Source: Lepus europaeus
Lineage: Eukaryota; Chordata; Mammalia; Lagomorpha; Leporidae
Assembly: GCF_033115175.1 (NCBI RefSeq)
Contig: NC_084839.1
Location: 35,325,501-35,389,500 of the forward strand
DNA length: 64,000 nucleotides
Reading direction: 5' to 3'
The notes beneath the pieces are model-generated. The model was not told the DNA's origin. It made no database searches and was given only the letters and a program-made list of their open reading frames with translations. Both the position numbers and the translations under genes were made by a program. Below, one piece after another: positions 28,577 through 47,565 of this stretch (position 1 is the first letter of the stretch; every line of letters begins with the position of its first letter).

Positions 28577-29139
28577 CCCAAAATTTATTATTAAAACTAT
28601 TTTCACATAATTAATTTTTCTTTTTCTAAAGTGACTACTAGACATTTAAAATTATCATGTTATATACCATCAGGGCACTATGGGGTAGACTGAGAAAGGG
28701 TCAGGCAGGAGTTTGAACTTGATACATTGCAAAGTTAGAAGGTACTGCTGAATTTGGTGCGGAGGGGATGCTAAGACTTGAGTATGCAAATACAATAATT
28801 TTGGAGGCATTTATTAACACATGAGACAAATATTCTGCATGTTTTTTAAGGGTTATCTGTTTTTCCCAGATATGAGGGATACATTTGGAATACAGTTTAA
28901 ATCACTAATTTTACCATTAGGTTTCTTAGTAAACTATAATAAATTTAAAGAGGGCTATTCTAGTACATTTTCTAAAAAGAATTCTAAGATGCTGGAGTTT
29001 AGAATTTGTTTTGTATTTTTGTAATGATATTTTTAAATGGTAACTGACTAGTCTGAATTCATATACACACAAAATCCAGATTCTTTTTCATCTCTGGCAC
29101 ATTAATATTAATAAATACTTTATAGCATTTAACATTTTA

Positions 29140-31409
<2,270 letters not shown>

Positions 31410-31949
31410 TCAAGAAAAAATTTTTAATAGGTATGAAATTCTTCTGTGAAACACTTAAATTTTATAAATGGCCAAGAAAAAGGGAGACCAAGTTTAATAC
31501 AACTGATAGGTTTTTCATAACATAATCAATTTCCATATCCCCTAAACCATTGTTATTTGATATAAGTAACAGTTTTGTTAAATGAACCAAAGAGTAATCC
31601 CATCATTAATGACATTTTTTTGGCAAAGGGGGACAAATGCTAATTCAGAGTATCACATTTTCTTCTCAACTCTTGAGGCCCTGCAAGAGGTTGCTATGAT
31701 TTGCAATTCAGAAGAAATACTGTTTGGATAGGCTTACTCATAGAAATATGGAAGAATGTGCAAGCCTATCACACACAGGACTGCATCTAATTTTTGAAAT
31801 ATTCTGGTCTTCAGCACTTCTAGACTTAGTGGTAAGCTGGTAATTGTGATGGTTGATGCTATTGTTGCATCTTACCCTATCTTCTTATCTTCTGCCTTTC
31901 CCCCAAATATTGACTATGATGATGTGCAGAGAAAAGAACTGTGTGAATA

Positions 31950-33370
31950 CTGAGTTCACTCACTCAATACACAGGTACTGAATCTCTGCTGTGTGCCAAA
32001 TACTGTATTTGGTATTGCAGCTACAAAGAGCAAAAAGACTGTCCTGACCTCAAGGTGCCTAGAGCTTTGAGTGTGGGCTACCGCAGTACAAGTTGGTAAG
32101 TGCTGTTTTAGGAGGTGTTGTATTAGTAGTAATGCATAAGATGCTATGAGAGCCCAAAGGAGGTGTTCCTCTCTGCTGGGCTGACATGATGAGAAAAAAC
32201 AACACAGGCGAGGTCATGCTGAGAATCTAACTCTCAAAAAATGAATAGAAGTTTAATAGATAGGAGAGATTCTAAGCAGAGCAGAGGTGTGAATGAAGGT
32301 ACAGCTCTGTGATGAAGCTTGGAAGGCATACTTAGAGATGGCATGTTGTTTGACATGGCTACAGCCCAGGGGCTTGGTGTACAGGGAGGAAGAGGGGAGG
32401 GATGTCAGACGAGTGGTCAAAGGCAAGGACTAAATGAGTGGCTCTACATGCTTTTATGACAGAAGCATACTTTTAAGTACTAGAGTTTTTGGCAATAGCC
32501 TGGAATAGATTAAATGAATCAATACTGAATAAGTCATAACAACCAAATATGATTGACATCAATGCCTATTTGGTTTTTAAAAGTATAGAGTTATTACTGT
32601 GCATTAGATACTTGTCTATTTCTTAGCACCTAGGCCACTCTTGAGGATACATTCTTAAGAAAAAGTTACATGTGTTCTAGTAGGCATAGGCTTTCATTTC
32701 CCATATATGCCAATCATTCAGCTGCTTTACTCTCTACCACTTATATCCTCCTTTACAGAAGCTGCATGATCTACTAAACTCAGTATTCAGTGTGACAAGT
32801 CCACAGGAGTATGCATATTCAGTGGCAGCCAAAATCAACTTTCCAAACTGGTCACAAATTGATGGCTCACCTGTGAACAGTTGGTTTGTGGGTAGTAATA
32901 CCCGGACTGGGTCAGGGAGTGCCTTTTGTTAAAGAACTTAATTTTTATACAGGAAATAGATAGGGGATTTTAAACATCTTTGTATTCTAGAAGGATTACT
33001 CTAGCTGTGCCAAATGCCAGATGGGTTGGATGGAGTTTAGACCAAAACAAGGAAGATCAGTTAGCAGGCCAACAGTGGTACTGGTGAGATGATGAGGGTT
33101 GATTAGGGCCTATGGGAATTGAGAGACGGGGATAAATATTTAAAATGCAGACTCGCCAAGAACCAATTAATTAACCGGTTTGGGCAGGGAGTGGTGGCAG
33201 TGGGAGGAAGATCTCACTTTTTTGTACTTTGTTGATTAAATTATGCTAGCAGAATGATGGACACTGACAATACAGGAGGAATAAGAGAATGCATGTCATA
33301 GATGGTAAAAGCACACCTGAAGCTGTGAAAATGCCTATAAGAGCACTTCAGGGAAGTTTCGGATACATTT
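31950..33370 (+). repeat. Ancient mammalian repeat, probably old LINE 3' sequence
   Basis: Carries scattered phrases of a widespread ancient consensus: GAATCTCTGCTGTGTGCCAA, GCAGAGCAGAGGTGTGAATG, ACAGCCCAGGGGCTTGG, AAGGATTACTCTAGCTGTGC and GAAGATCAGTTAGCAGGCC, in the expected order. I recognise the pattern but cannot name the subfamily. Confidence 0.45.
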
Positions 33371-33555
33371 TGGAAACTATTTTATAACTGATGATTAAAA
33401 GAACAAATGATCACAGCAGTGGCATCCAAACTTTGACAATCATATACTGCATCAGTGAAGAAAAAAAAAAAGCTTAGGCACATATTCTCCTCCCTCTCTG
33501 ACATATAGTATTTTTTTAAAAATGCAGAACCTATACGTATGTGTATATGAATATT

Positions 33556-33892
33556 TTTTTTTTTGACAGGCAGAGTTAGACAGTGAGAGAGAGAGAGTGA
33601 AAGAGAGAGAGAGAGAGAAAGGTCTTCCTTCCATTGGTTCACCCCCCAAATGGCTGCTATGGCTGGCGCACTGTGCCGATCTGAAGCCAGGAGCCAGGTG
33701 CTTCCTCCTGGTCTCCCATGCGGATGCAGGGCCCAAGCACTTGGGCCATCCTCCACTGCCTTCCTGGGCCACAGCAGAGAGCTGGACTGGAAGAGAAGGA
33801 ACCGGGACAGAACCGGTGCCCCAATCAGGACTAGAACCCGGAGTGCTGACACCGCAGGTGGAAGATTAGCCTAGTGAGCCTGGCGCCGGCCT
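33556..33892 (-). repeat. Lagomorph C-repeat SINE (young)
   Basis: Reverse orientation, poly(T) side first, ending GGCGCCGGCCT. A perfect 15-bp target-site duplication, GTGTATATGAATATT, lies at 33541-33555 and 33893-33907. The (GA)n tract near 33585-33620 is part of the element's tail. Confidence 0.95.
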
Positions 33893-34100
33893 GTGTATAT
33901 GAATATTATATACTAGCAAAGCTAAATTTTTTTCTTTTTATATAAAAAGGTTACTTTCTCAACACTCAGTCCTAGGCCTGGATATTTTTAAAATGAATGA
34001 AAGAGCACATTACTCATTAACAGAAGGAAGGGCATTTGAAGAATTAGACTAGGGTGTGGGAGACATATAGTCTCTTTCTTCCCTTTCCCTTCCCCTTTCC

Positions 34101-34405
34101 AGATTTATTCATTTGAAAGGCACAGTAACACCGAGAGACAGAGACAGATCTTCCATCTACTGGCTCACTTCCCGATGGCCATAACAGCCAGGTCTAGGAC
34201 TGGCCAAAGCCAAGAGCCAAGAACTCCATCCTGTTCATGGGTGGCAGAGGGGCCCAAGTACTTGGGCCATCATCTGCTGCTTTCCCAGGGACGTTAGCAG
34301 GGAGCTGCACTAGAAACCGAGCAGCCGAGACTTGAACTGGTGATCTGAAATGGATGCTGGCGTCACAAGCAGTGGCTTAACCGGCTATGCCACAAAGCCC
34401 ACCCC
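34101..34405 (-). repeat. Lagomorph C-repeat SINE (older)
   Basis: Begins AGATTTATTCATTTGAAAGG, runs through TACTTGGGCCATCATCTGCT and ends CCACAAAGCCCACCCC. Reverse orientation, diverged. Confidence 0.85.
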
Positions 34406-34744
34406 AATATAATCAATTCTAATACAAAGCAAAAGTGGAGATGAAGAAAATTTATGAAGACCAGAAGGAGTACACAGATCAGAGCAGCATAAAAGGAAAG
34501 GGAAAGCCGATGGTACAAACTTGGATGTTTGTACACCTATGAGAAACTTGGGTGAGGTATATCCTATTTACAGAATGTTAATTTGCCCACATATTCATTT
34601 TTCCTTTGAGTAGAACATTTTAATGTATAGTGAAAATTTGAGATATCGACCAGAATTCTAGCAGAGCTCTGAAAAGGAAATTGCCCTACATTTCCCCCTA
34701 CAAATGGTGGCAGTATAGCAAAAGACTTCTGTAAGAATTCTGGT

Positions 34745-35092
34745 GGGGCTGGCGCTGTGGGATAGTGGGTTTGGCTGCCCTGCAGCGCCAACATCCCATA
34801 TGGGTGCTGGGTCCAGTCCCGGCTGCTCCACTTCCAATCCAGCTCCCTACTGATATTCCTGAGAAGGCAGTGGAGGATGGCCTGGGTACTTAGGCCCCGT
34901 CACCCATGTGGAGGACCCAGATGAAGCTCCTGGGTCCTGGCTTTGGTCTGGCCCAGCCCTGGGTGTTGTGGCCATTTGGGGAGTGAACTGACAGATGGGG
35001 GCTCTCTCCTCTCTCTTTTGTCTCTCCTTCTCTCTCTCTAATTCTTTCAAATAAATAAATAAACCTTTGAAAACAACAACAACAACAACAAA
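34745..35092 (+). repeat. Lagomorph C-repeat SINE (GGGGCTGGCGCTGTGG type)
   Basis: Begins GGGGCTGGCGCTGTGGGATA, contains CATCCCATATGGGTGCTGGG and ends in AAATAAATAAATAAACC and an (AAC)n tract. The flanks AATTCTGGT (34736-34744) and AATTCTAGT (35093-35101) form a target-site duplication with one mismatch. Confidence 0.92.
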
Positions 35093-35889
35093 AATTCTAG
35101 TAAGATAACAGAAGAAGTAAAAGTGTCAGCTATTACTTTTGACTTTTCTCCCAAAGAAGGGAAAAACAGTATCCAGAATTAAAGACAGGAATCTGCAAGG
35201 AGTTTCGATACACTACCCTGTAGACGTGGTGGAATTCAGAAGCAGCAATAACATTTGGCTCTAACATACTGTGTTAGAAACCAAAAGCAGCCTAACGAAC
35301 CGTAGACACTGAGAAGCTTTAGTTTGAGAACAGAAAACATTTTTCTAGAACAGCTGAACTGAGCAGGAACAGTTTTAGATACACTACCTTCAAAGAACAG
35401 AGTCTCCTTAACCAGGAAGATGAGTGGAAAGGATAGGGTGGTTGGCAGGTGTGCTACCTGTGTACCTTCAAAATATCTGCACATGTTTATATTCAGTCAC
35501 TAAATCACTCAGCTTACCTGTAAAACATCTTAATGGAGTCCCACTGCAAATACAGGTCTGAAAGTTTTTTCACTAAACAACATTATGAAATATTAGTTAT
35601 GTTAATCTGAGACAGAGAGAACTTTTGAAAGGTCAGTTTGTGTGACTGAAAACCTACCCATCCATCAGGGAGATGGGGTCAAATAGTATGGGGTCTACCA
35701 GTGCGTCCAATGAATGGGTTCTGAGGGTTTTTTTAATCTCTGCGTACCAGAGAGGATATAATATCATGAGTGGCAGAAATACAAGCTCATGTACGTACAA
35801 GAATTTCTCACTTGTCTAAGCACCATAGTTCCTGGTACTTAGTAGGTACTCAAAAAATGTCGACATATTGGCTAACCCAAACATTGGAG

Positions 35890-37310
35890 AGGGGAAAAGA
35901 GTTGGCCCCAGTTGAGAATTACTAATTACAAGATGACAATAATTAAAATTATGGCACTGGTATAAGAAATCAGTGGGATATAATTAGTATTAAAGAGCAA
36001 GGCCCCATATATGTAAGAATTATTTTAATGAACCTGGGCCTACAAACAGTTTGTTGGAAAAGAAATTTGAGTATTTCATATGATATCTAAGAGACTTCAG
36101 TTTGATAAAAGTTAAATATAATTCTGAAAATCAAATCATAAAAAAACTAGAAGAAAATATGATTGGATATTAAATTACTAGATTAGATGAACTTTCTAAG
36201 GTTGGAAACAAAAGAAATCATAATGGTAAAAATGGACAGTTTAAACATATAAACTGAAAAGGCAGGTTGTTAAAACTATGAACATAGACAAGAAGGAATG
36301 CAAGTATATAAAAACTGTCTACAGGGATCAAAGAAAGGATATTACAACAAATAGGTAGTAGTTTTTACCTATAAAAACAATTAAAATTTTTATAAAAATA
36401 GGTACTCAAAGTTGAAAACACTGGGATGAAATCTGTTTTTGTTATACCCTTATAATGATAGCACCAAGGAGCATAAGCCTCAGGGCAAGCACTGGACACC
36501 GCCATTAGGATGCCACTTGGGATGCCCCCATCCCACAGAGTGCCTGGGTTCAAGTTCCAGCTTCACTCCTGATTCTGGCTTCCTGCACACCACCTTGGGA
36601 GATAGCAAGTGATAACTCAGGTAGTGGGGTCCCTGCCACTCACATAGGAGACTAGATTGTGTGTGGGGAATGAATTAGTGGACAGGAGAGTTCTCCCTCT
36701 CTCTCTCTTTCGGTCTTTCTTTGTGTCTCCCTGCCTTTCAAATAAAATGAAAATAAATTTAAAAGTTTAAAAACAGGTATAAACCTTTCAGAAAACAAGC
36801 TGACAATATGTATCAAGAGTTAAAAAAACTGATACCTTTTTACCTATGTAATTCCTCTTCTGGTTATCTGTCTCAAGGAGATACTCTCAAATTTAGGAAA
36901 AAGGTATAAATGAAGATATTAATAATAACATTATTTAGGAAAGCAAAAAAGCTGGAAATAAGGTGTCCATTCACAGCATAATGGTTAATACACTGTCATA
37001 TTCTTATGGAATATTATGTAGCCACTTTAAATTATTAACATGAAGGTTATTTGCTAAAAAATAAAAATATACTTAGGTATGAGAAATGAAAGAAGTAAAC
37101 CATAAAATGTACATGTTATACAATTACAATTATATGCAATGTATACAGAGCAAAAATATTAGAAGTGAATATAAAAGTGGTTGATTATAAAATCTAAACA
37201 AAAAAAGTGACAAAATAGGTCTTAAGTGGAAAAAACATCAGGATACAGCATTGTTATATGAAGTATAACTTAGAATCATATATATAAAAATAGATATAAG
37301 TGAGGAAAAG
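35890..37310 (+). repeat. Ancient L1 (L1M or HAL1-like) 3' part
   Basis: L1 end-of-ORF2 and 3' phrases appear in order: AAAAAAACTAGAAGAAAATA, ATGTAATTCCTCTTCTGG, GGAAATAAGGTGTCCATTCA and TATGGAATATTATGTAGCCA. Frames are broken. A C-repeat SINE (36482-36765) splits it. Confidence 0.65.
36482..36765 (+). repeat. Lagomorph C-repeat SINE (older)
   Basis: From GGGCAAGCACTGGACACC to CCCTGCCTTTCAAATAAAAT, inserted in the ancient L1. Confidence 0.75.
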
Positions 37311-38266
37311 GCTAGAAGCAAATACACCACAAGCTAACAAGAAAACACAAGAGAAACGATGGAGATCATCATTTCTATAAGCAATCAGAGGAAGGATCAC
37401 CAAAACATATGCACACGCAGAGAAAAGCCAGTGTGAAGGAGATATTGCAGGTAGGAAATACAAGGAATGAATGATGGAAGACAGAAGAACCTGCAGAAAA
37501 GGATAAGAATCAGATGGTAGATGTAATCTTAAAAGGAAGAAAAAGGTACTTCCCTCCCCTGATGTAGAGGGGAATCCAAAGAGTGGGTGAAGAGAATGAA
37601 ATTTTGATATGCTGCAGGTGTAAATCCAAAGGCATATACACAACAATTTTTAGCCATGTAAAGAAGATAAGTTTGGTCATGCTTCTGCAGAGTTTCTGGT
37701 TTACTAAAATTCAATTTAAGTGTTTTTTATGAATATAAAAACTTAAGTATTATATAACATCTAATGACTGCTCAAGATGAGCATGGAAAGTGAAATGCAC
37801 ACACAGGTAGATCACTCCTTATCTGAAATGCACACAGCCAGAAATGTTTCAGCCTTGGAGTATTTGCATATTACTAATAAGATATACTGGGGATATGACC
37901 CATGTCTAAACCTGAAAGTCATTTATGATTCATTTATGATTCATATATATCTTATATGCATAGCCTGAAGATAATTCATACAGTGTTTTTTTTAGTATGG
38001 TTGGATTTTGACTGCAATATTCACATGAGGTTAGATGCAGAATTTCCCACCTGTGACATCATCTCAGAAAGTTTCAGATTTTGGAACATTTTGCTTTTTC
38101 AGGATATAGATCTTCAACCTGCATCTTTAAAAGTCCTAATCGAAAAAAATTCCGAGGGGATTCAGGTGCTAAAATATGTGTTATATCAGTTTTACCTGCT
38201 TGTATATTATGCATGCTTATACTCATTTAATAAAATAAGTGTCTTATTTTATCCCAAATACAATTA

Positions 38267-39095
<829 letters not shown>

Positions 39096-40969
39096 TTAAA
39101 GGACTTAGTAAACGATGTAGAGTGATGGTAGGAGAGGTGGCTATAGTGTAACTACAGAGAAGACACGCTCAGAGTGACTGAAGATGTTTATCTTCCAGTT
39201 TCTCCAGTCAAGCATTCTGTTCTCTCTGGTTCTCTAGACTGGTACACTTACTCAATCATTTTCCTATTATATTGGGCACATCATCTTATCATCATTAGAA
39301 CTACTTTATGAGACTCACCTTTTCTGTTTTGTGTTTTAGATTGACTGTGAGAAATGAGGGAATCCAGCCCTTTATTTTGTAATACAGAGGGCATACCAGG
39401 GCCCCAACCCCACTTCCCACCCTGCAGTTTTTAAATGTTTACCACTCTAGGAGACCCAGCAATCCCCTTCATGACCTTTTAAAGACCACTGAACTGGAAA
39501 ATTATACCCTTTCTTCTCTTAGATAGGTCAATAGCATTACTTACAGAATTCATTTTACATAAATAGCAAAAATTATACTAAAATTTTCACTAAATTGACT
39601 ATATTTTCCTTGCTTCAATTTCACTGCTAAACATCTTCAGAATGCCTTTTGGTGATCAGATTCATCTTACTGAATGTATGTAGGTCTTTGTATTCAAATG
39701 TGTTCTAGTGGAATTTTATTCGAGAATTCAAGAATTCTGTTGCCTCCAATTCTTCACTGAATTGCAGGATTTTAACCACTAATGCTTAATTTCTTTCTTT
39801 GGCATAGAGAAATAATTGGGTATATTGCTAGGAACAGCTCTTAAGGTTATAATGAAGTCAGTTGAAGTACCACAATTATAAATAAAACATTACTTAGAAA
39901 ATGATGATTGGGTGAAAACAAAAGCACTTTACATTTAATTATCAAGAATCCTTGGTATTTATGTATTTATATCCTGAGTGCTTATATATAATATACACTA
40001 GTGAGTAGCTAAAAGGAAGTGTGCTATGTTTAACAGAAAGTTAGAAAGTATTTACTATTTTTGGTATTTAAAGAATTTTTATTGATTACTTATCAGTAAA
40101 AGAAAAATGTTTTAAACTTGGTTATCAATATTAAGTGGCTTATAATCTAAAAAATGAGGATATAAATGAAAATATTAAATCTTTTCTAAAATATAAGCTT
40201 ACAAATTACATTACCTTCAGATGAACCTGTCTTAACACTAGGAACACTATACCTAAAACTGTCAAAATATACATAGCTTATTATCAAATTAAACATATGT
40301 ACATCTTTTAAGCACTTTAGATGTCTACAAATTTATCATATTCCAGCTAACTGGTTAGCTGGACAATTAAAAACATGTTACACAAGTATAACTCATTTGC
40401 ATCCTTTACTTAAATATTTGAGTTGTCATCAATTGGGTGTAAAAACTAAGATCACTCATAGAGCTTTGACTAGAGTGTGTGTGGCTAAAACCCACTGTGG
40501 AAATGCCTAAGAATCTATCCCACTAAGTAAGGCAGGAGATGGCCTGCAACTAAATAACCTATGAAAAAATTGCACAGAACTGAGAAGAGACTGTGTGTCT
40601 CACCAGTTATGTTCCTCTTCTCAGATGTACATAATTATTATAGTGGGAAAGGGCTTCTGTATTCAAAGTGTACAGAGAAAACAGGAAGCAATATTGGGGA
40701 GAAATTCTAAATTTAACTTTTTAGAGGCATATTAATATTGAATAATACAAATGGAGGGAGATCAAACTTTCAGATAATTTGGAATGTTTATTTCTCTTTA
40801 GGAACCTAGCCCAAGTTCCAGTTATTCCCTATGTCACTGGTTGCTTGTTGTTATAATCTCAATATGATTTATAGAAATCTCATTTTACCTTTACAAAATA
40901 TTAGCCAAGTAATTATATTGCTTTAATTCAGAAGAAATATGGCCTCTAATTGCTTGCCCCCAACTATAA

Positions 40970-43600
40970 AATAGCATTGAGATTCTGGACATAGACACGA
41001 TGGTAGGAGGAGCTCCACTGACCTACTCCCTAGTGAAACTGGGGAAGTTATTTTGAAAAACCCAAACAAACCATAACACTTAGAAGTCTCTGGAAATGGC
41101 ATCTCTTCAAGAATATCTACAAAAAAAGTCTCTAAGAGAAGGGAAAGTCTATGGTATTTGAAGCAAATGTGCTCCCTCCCTTGCCCATCTTCCCTGAACA
41201 TCTGCTACAGATTGCCGCAGCCAAGAACACTTAGCTCTGAGCTGGAGAACTTGCCTCCCTGCAGGAGGGGAACTCCAGCCTTCCCGTGCTGTCCACAGCT
41301 GCATGCCGCTGAGACTGGGTCCTAACTGAGTACAGTTAGGAAGTGGGGGCTCCCTTCTCTTGCCAACTCTCTTTATGGAATGGAGACTCTACTCTGGGTG
41401 TGGTGCACTGAGAATATTGAGAAAATAGTCCTTCCTTTAAGTGCCCAAGACAGTGGTTTCATGCCACAAAGGTGAGTAAGAGGACTTCAGGTGCTTAAGG
41501 AACTGCCTGTCCCTAAACCCCCTCAAGCCCTGCTCCACGCTGCTAAGCTAGCACGGATCTCTTAGAGCAAGACTGTCGCTCAGAGAAGCTTGCCAATGTC
41601 CCATGCTCCAGAGCCCTATTTCAAATAGGTAGCTCCTAAAATGTGTTATCATTTGCAGCAAGTGTGAAGATTAAACTTAAGAGTGCTCAAAAGAACAGTG
41701 GAGTTTGTGGTGAAAGGCATTTGGGAGGCGATTCATACATATAATGAAAATACAAATAGAATCTAGACTGCAGGTCCACCAGTTTGTAGGAGACCCAGGA
41801 AATAAGATAGCTGAGAGGGGTCCTCCTAGGGACAAAACAAATATCAAACAGTGGCCTCAGAAACCAATCTGATTAGTTTAGCAGAGCATTTCATGCTGCC
41901 AGGGAATTGTTGAAAACAACAGGACAATCAGCTGCCAGCTAGTGGAGTTTGGGTGTGTGTGGTTAGGGAAGAAGTCAAACGAGCCCCACTGATACCACTG
42001 CCTTCCCAGGATGACTGTGGAGATATTCAAATCTAATCCTCTGTAGGTCACATCTCGACCCAGCAGTGTGTGTGTGTGTGTCTTTCTCTAAGAATAGGCT
42101 TCACTACAATAACCCTGCTAGACATTGGACAAATTAGCAAGTAACAGTAACAAGTCCTGGAAAGGCCAGGAGTCAGGGAGGATAACAGTACTCAGGGTTG
42201 CTATAATATATTATCTACATGTCAAGTTTCCAACAAGAAATTATGAGGCACGTAAAGAAATGGGAAAGTATGGGAAAGCCTATATATTGGGAAAAGAGCA
42301 GGGAACTGAAACTGTCTGTGACCAGATATCACATTTAACAGAAAAAGATTCCAAAATAGCCATTATAAATATGTTCACAGAACAAAGGAAAGCATCATAA
42401 AGAAGTAAAGGGAGGTATCATAACAATGTACAGTAAAGAGAATCTCATTGAAGAGACAAAAGCTATAAAAAGATAATTCTGGAACTGAAAACTACAATAA
42501 CTGAAATAAAAAACTTTCTGTGGAGGCTCCATGGTCAATTTGAACAGAAGAAAAATTAGTTGACTTGAAGATACAGCTGTTAAAAAATGAAGGTAAAATA
42601 GATTTTTCCAGATGAAACAAAAACAGCATTTGTTGTTAGATAACCTGTTAAACAAGAAATATTAAAACAAGTTCTTCAGGCTGAAAGTAAGTGGTCCCAG
42701 ATGATATTCTGAATCTCTACAAAGAACACCAGTAAAGGTAATTATGTAATTAAAAAACTAGCCGGCGCCACGGCTCACTAGGCTAATCCTCCGCCTTGCG
42801 GCGCCGGCATACCAGGTTCTAGTCCCGGTCGGGGCGCCGGATTCTGTCCTGGTTGCCCCTCTTCCAGGCCAGCTCTCTGCTGTGGCCCGGGAAGGCAGTG
42901 GAGGATGGCCCAAGTGCTTGGGCCCTGCGCCCCATGGGAGACCAGGAGAAGCACCTGGCTCCTGCCATCGGATCAGCGCGGTGCGCCGGCCGCGGCAGCC
43001 ATTGGAGGGTGAACCAATGGAAGGAAGACCTTTCTCTCTGTCTCTCTCTCACTGTCCACTCTGCCTGTAAAAAAAAACAACAAAAAACAAAAACAAACTA
43101 CCATGTACAAGTTTTCTCTTTTTAATCGATTTAAGTTCTAACTGTATAAAATAATGTGTATAGATGTATGATTGGGTCTATAATACAGAGGTGTGTAAGA
43201 GGAAAGTTGTAATAGGCTAAAAGGAGGACAGCAAATGGTAAAACAATAATTACAATAATGTTCTGTTGGATTCCCATCACTAATTAGGCTTATTATGTAT
43301 TACAACATCACAAAAAGAGGAGAAAGGAAATACAGCTATAAATGAATTAAAATATTCCGATGTATCATTGGAATTAAGCTACTACAACTGTGAAGATGAT
43401 TCTAATAAGATAGATATGTAAAGCCCTAAGTCAACTACTAGAAAATTTCAAAAGAAAAAATGGAAAAAAAATTAGTGAAATTAAATAGTACATTAGAAAA
43501 ATATTCACTAAATGTGAAAGAAAGGAGGAATAGAGGAACAAAAAGATATGACGCTAATAGAAATAAAACTGCACTGAAATACAGCTATATTTTAGGAATG
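40970..43600 (+). repeat. Ancient L1 (L1M or HAL1-like), 5' UTR and ORF1 region
   Basis: Recognisable order: a GC-richer 5' UTR-like part (41200-42050); an ORF1-like part with TCTACATGTCAAGTTTCCAA, AAAATAGCCATTATAAATAT, TTCTGGAACTGAAAACTACA and AACAAGTTCTTCAGGCTGAA; then linker sequence after 43100. A 91-codon relic frame remains at 42125-42400. The right edge is uncertain. Oriented opposite to SOS1. Confidence 0.62.
42761..43090 (+). repeat. Lagomorph C-repeat SINE (young)
   Basis: Near-consensus head GCCGGCGCCACGGCTCACTA, then CTAATCCTCCGCCTTGCGG, GTCCCGGTCGGGGCGCCGG and GAGGATGGCCCAAGTGCTTG, ending in an A-rich tail. Inserted in the ancient L1. The flank TAAAAAACTA is matched loosely by AAACAAACTA after the tail. 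Confidence 0.95.
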
Positions 43601-43613
43601 TCAGGAATACTTA

Positions 43614-43757
<144 letters not shown>

Positions 43758-44289
43758 CTATATACTTTATAAATGCTAATAACTTTCCCTCTAATGAAGA
43801 TATTTTATTAAATAAATGAGATAAATTAAAACTATACTCCTACCAAAAACTTTTCTCTTACACAAGAGAAAGGTCTATGAAAACAAGATAGAACCAAAAA
43901 TTTATTATGCATCTTTCTCTCTGGATTTTTAAAAAACATTTTGCTCTGGGCAAGTGTGAGATTTTCCCATATCTGTCCCAGCACTAACAAATATTATTCA
44001 TCAGTCCAAAAGAGCCTCCTCTTTCTCTGGCGGGTAGGGGCATTGGGAAATAAATAAAATAGATTCCAAGACCATAACTTTGGGAATATTATGTTCTTTG
44101 GGTGAAGGTGATCCATAAATACAGTTTCTTTTCTCATTTAGTTATTTAAAAATAAAAGATTTTCTAAGTAGTCTCCATTTAAAGTCAGATAGACATTTTT
44201 GAGATGATAGTTGTCTCAATGTAGAATAAGCTACAAGAGGCTACAACTAGCCATGACTTAAGATTATAACAACAGCAGTAGCTACCAAT

Positions 44290-44790
44290 GATGAAGTTTT
44301 AATTTTATGCTAGGCAGTGTGCTAAGCATCATATATACATTGACCACCTTAAATCTCACAACAGCTACAGAAGGTGCTATTCATTGGCTTCTTCTTGAGG
44401 TAACTAAGGGGTAGAAGGATAAAAGTTAAAAAGGTTAGAGGGCTGGCGCTGGGTTCTAGTCCCGGTTGCTCCTCTTCCAGTCCAGCTCTCTGCTGTGGCC
44501 TGGGAAGGCAGTGGAGGATGGCCCAAGTGCTTGGGCCCCTGCACCCACATGGGAGACCAGGAGGAAGCACCTGGCTCCTGGCTTTGGATCAGTGTTGCGC
44601 ACTGGCCATAGCAGCCATTTGGGGGGGTGAACCAATGGAAGGAAGACCTTTCTCTCTTTCTCTCTCACTGTCTATAACTCTACCTGTCAAATAAAAAATA
44701 AAGATAAAAAAAGGAGGTTAGAGTTGCCCAAGTTTACCAAGGTAGCAATTGGTAATGCCAAGATTTGAACCAGCTTCACCCACTAAGGCT
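44290..44790 (-). repeat. MIR SINE split by a C-repeat
   Basis: The left part reads TGCTAGGCAGTGTGCTAAGC and CTTAAATCTCACAACAGC. The right part resumes after the C-repeat with AGAGTTGCCCAAGTTTACC and TGCCAAGATTTGAACCAGC, in the right MIR order for the reverse strand. Confidence 0.7.
44441..44715 (+). repeat. C-repeat SINE with internal deletion
   Basis: Begins GGCTGGCGCT and jumps directly to GGGTTCTAGTCCCGG, so the CTAATCCTCC...GCCGGC part of the head is missing. The rest is full length to the A-rich tail. Target-site duplication GGTTAGAG lies at 44433-44440 and 44716-44723. Confidence 0.9.
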
Positions 44791-44993
44791 GACTGCTGAA
44801 AAAGAGAAAGTATAAATTCAGACAGAGCAAGAAGGGCCAAGGGAGTGAAAGAAGAGGGAGTACCTGCCAGGCCCTACTACCTGACATTATGTGTCCTATC
44901 TTATTCATGTCTTGTGATAACCCAATAAGGCAGAAACCAGTATGCCATTCTAAAAATTGATACTTTCAAAATGGTTTTTCAGTTTGAATGTCA

Positions 44994-47483
<2,490 letters not shown>

Positions 47484-47565
47484 CTTTCTATTATAAGACT
47501 CAGTAGTTCTTGAGGTTTGCAAAAGGATCTGTATGTTGTAAGAAATGTCCGAACAAAATTGGGAT
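47484..47565 (-). CDS. SOS1: SOS1 exon 11: REM domain start
   Basis: 82 nt: two bases of Asp620, 26 codons (621-646), two bases of Arg647. Acceptor TTCTTCTTAG. It encodes [20 protein letters not shown]... as in human and begins the main RasGEF N-terminal motif. The donor GAAAG|GTCTGA is weak: C at +3 and T at +4. No better GT in the right phase lies nearby, so splicing probably relies on exonic or intronic enhancers. Confidence 0.97.

Noticed and set aside
33382..33874. Several overlapping open frames on both strands
   Set aside because: They arise from the C-repeat SINE, which is GC-rich and open in several frames. The same peptides recur at the other copies (28245, 42761, 54268).
37254..37646. 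130-codon minus-strand frame with hydrophobic stretches resembling membrane segments
   Set aside because: It overlaps ancient L1 sequence and AT-rich intron. T-rich antisense DNA commonly yields Phe/Leu/Ile-rich frames.
42125..42400. 91-codon plus-strand frame
   Set aside because: It is a relic of L1 ORF1-like sequence, broken on both sides, not a host gene.
42761..42830. Possible tRNA gene at a C-repeat head
   Set aside because: The tRNA-like promoter boxes belong to the SINE; no complete cloverleaf with an acceptor stem is evident.
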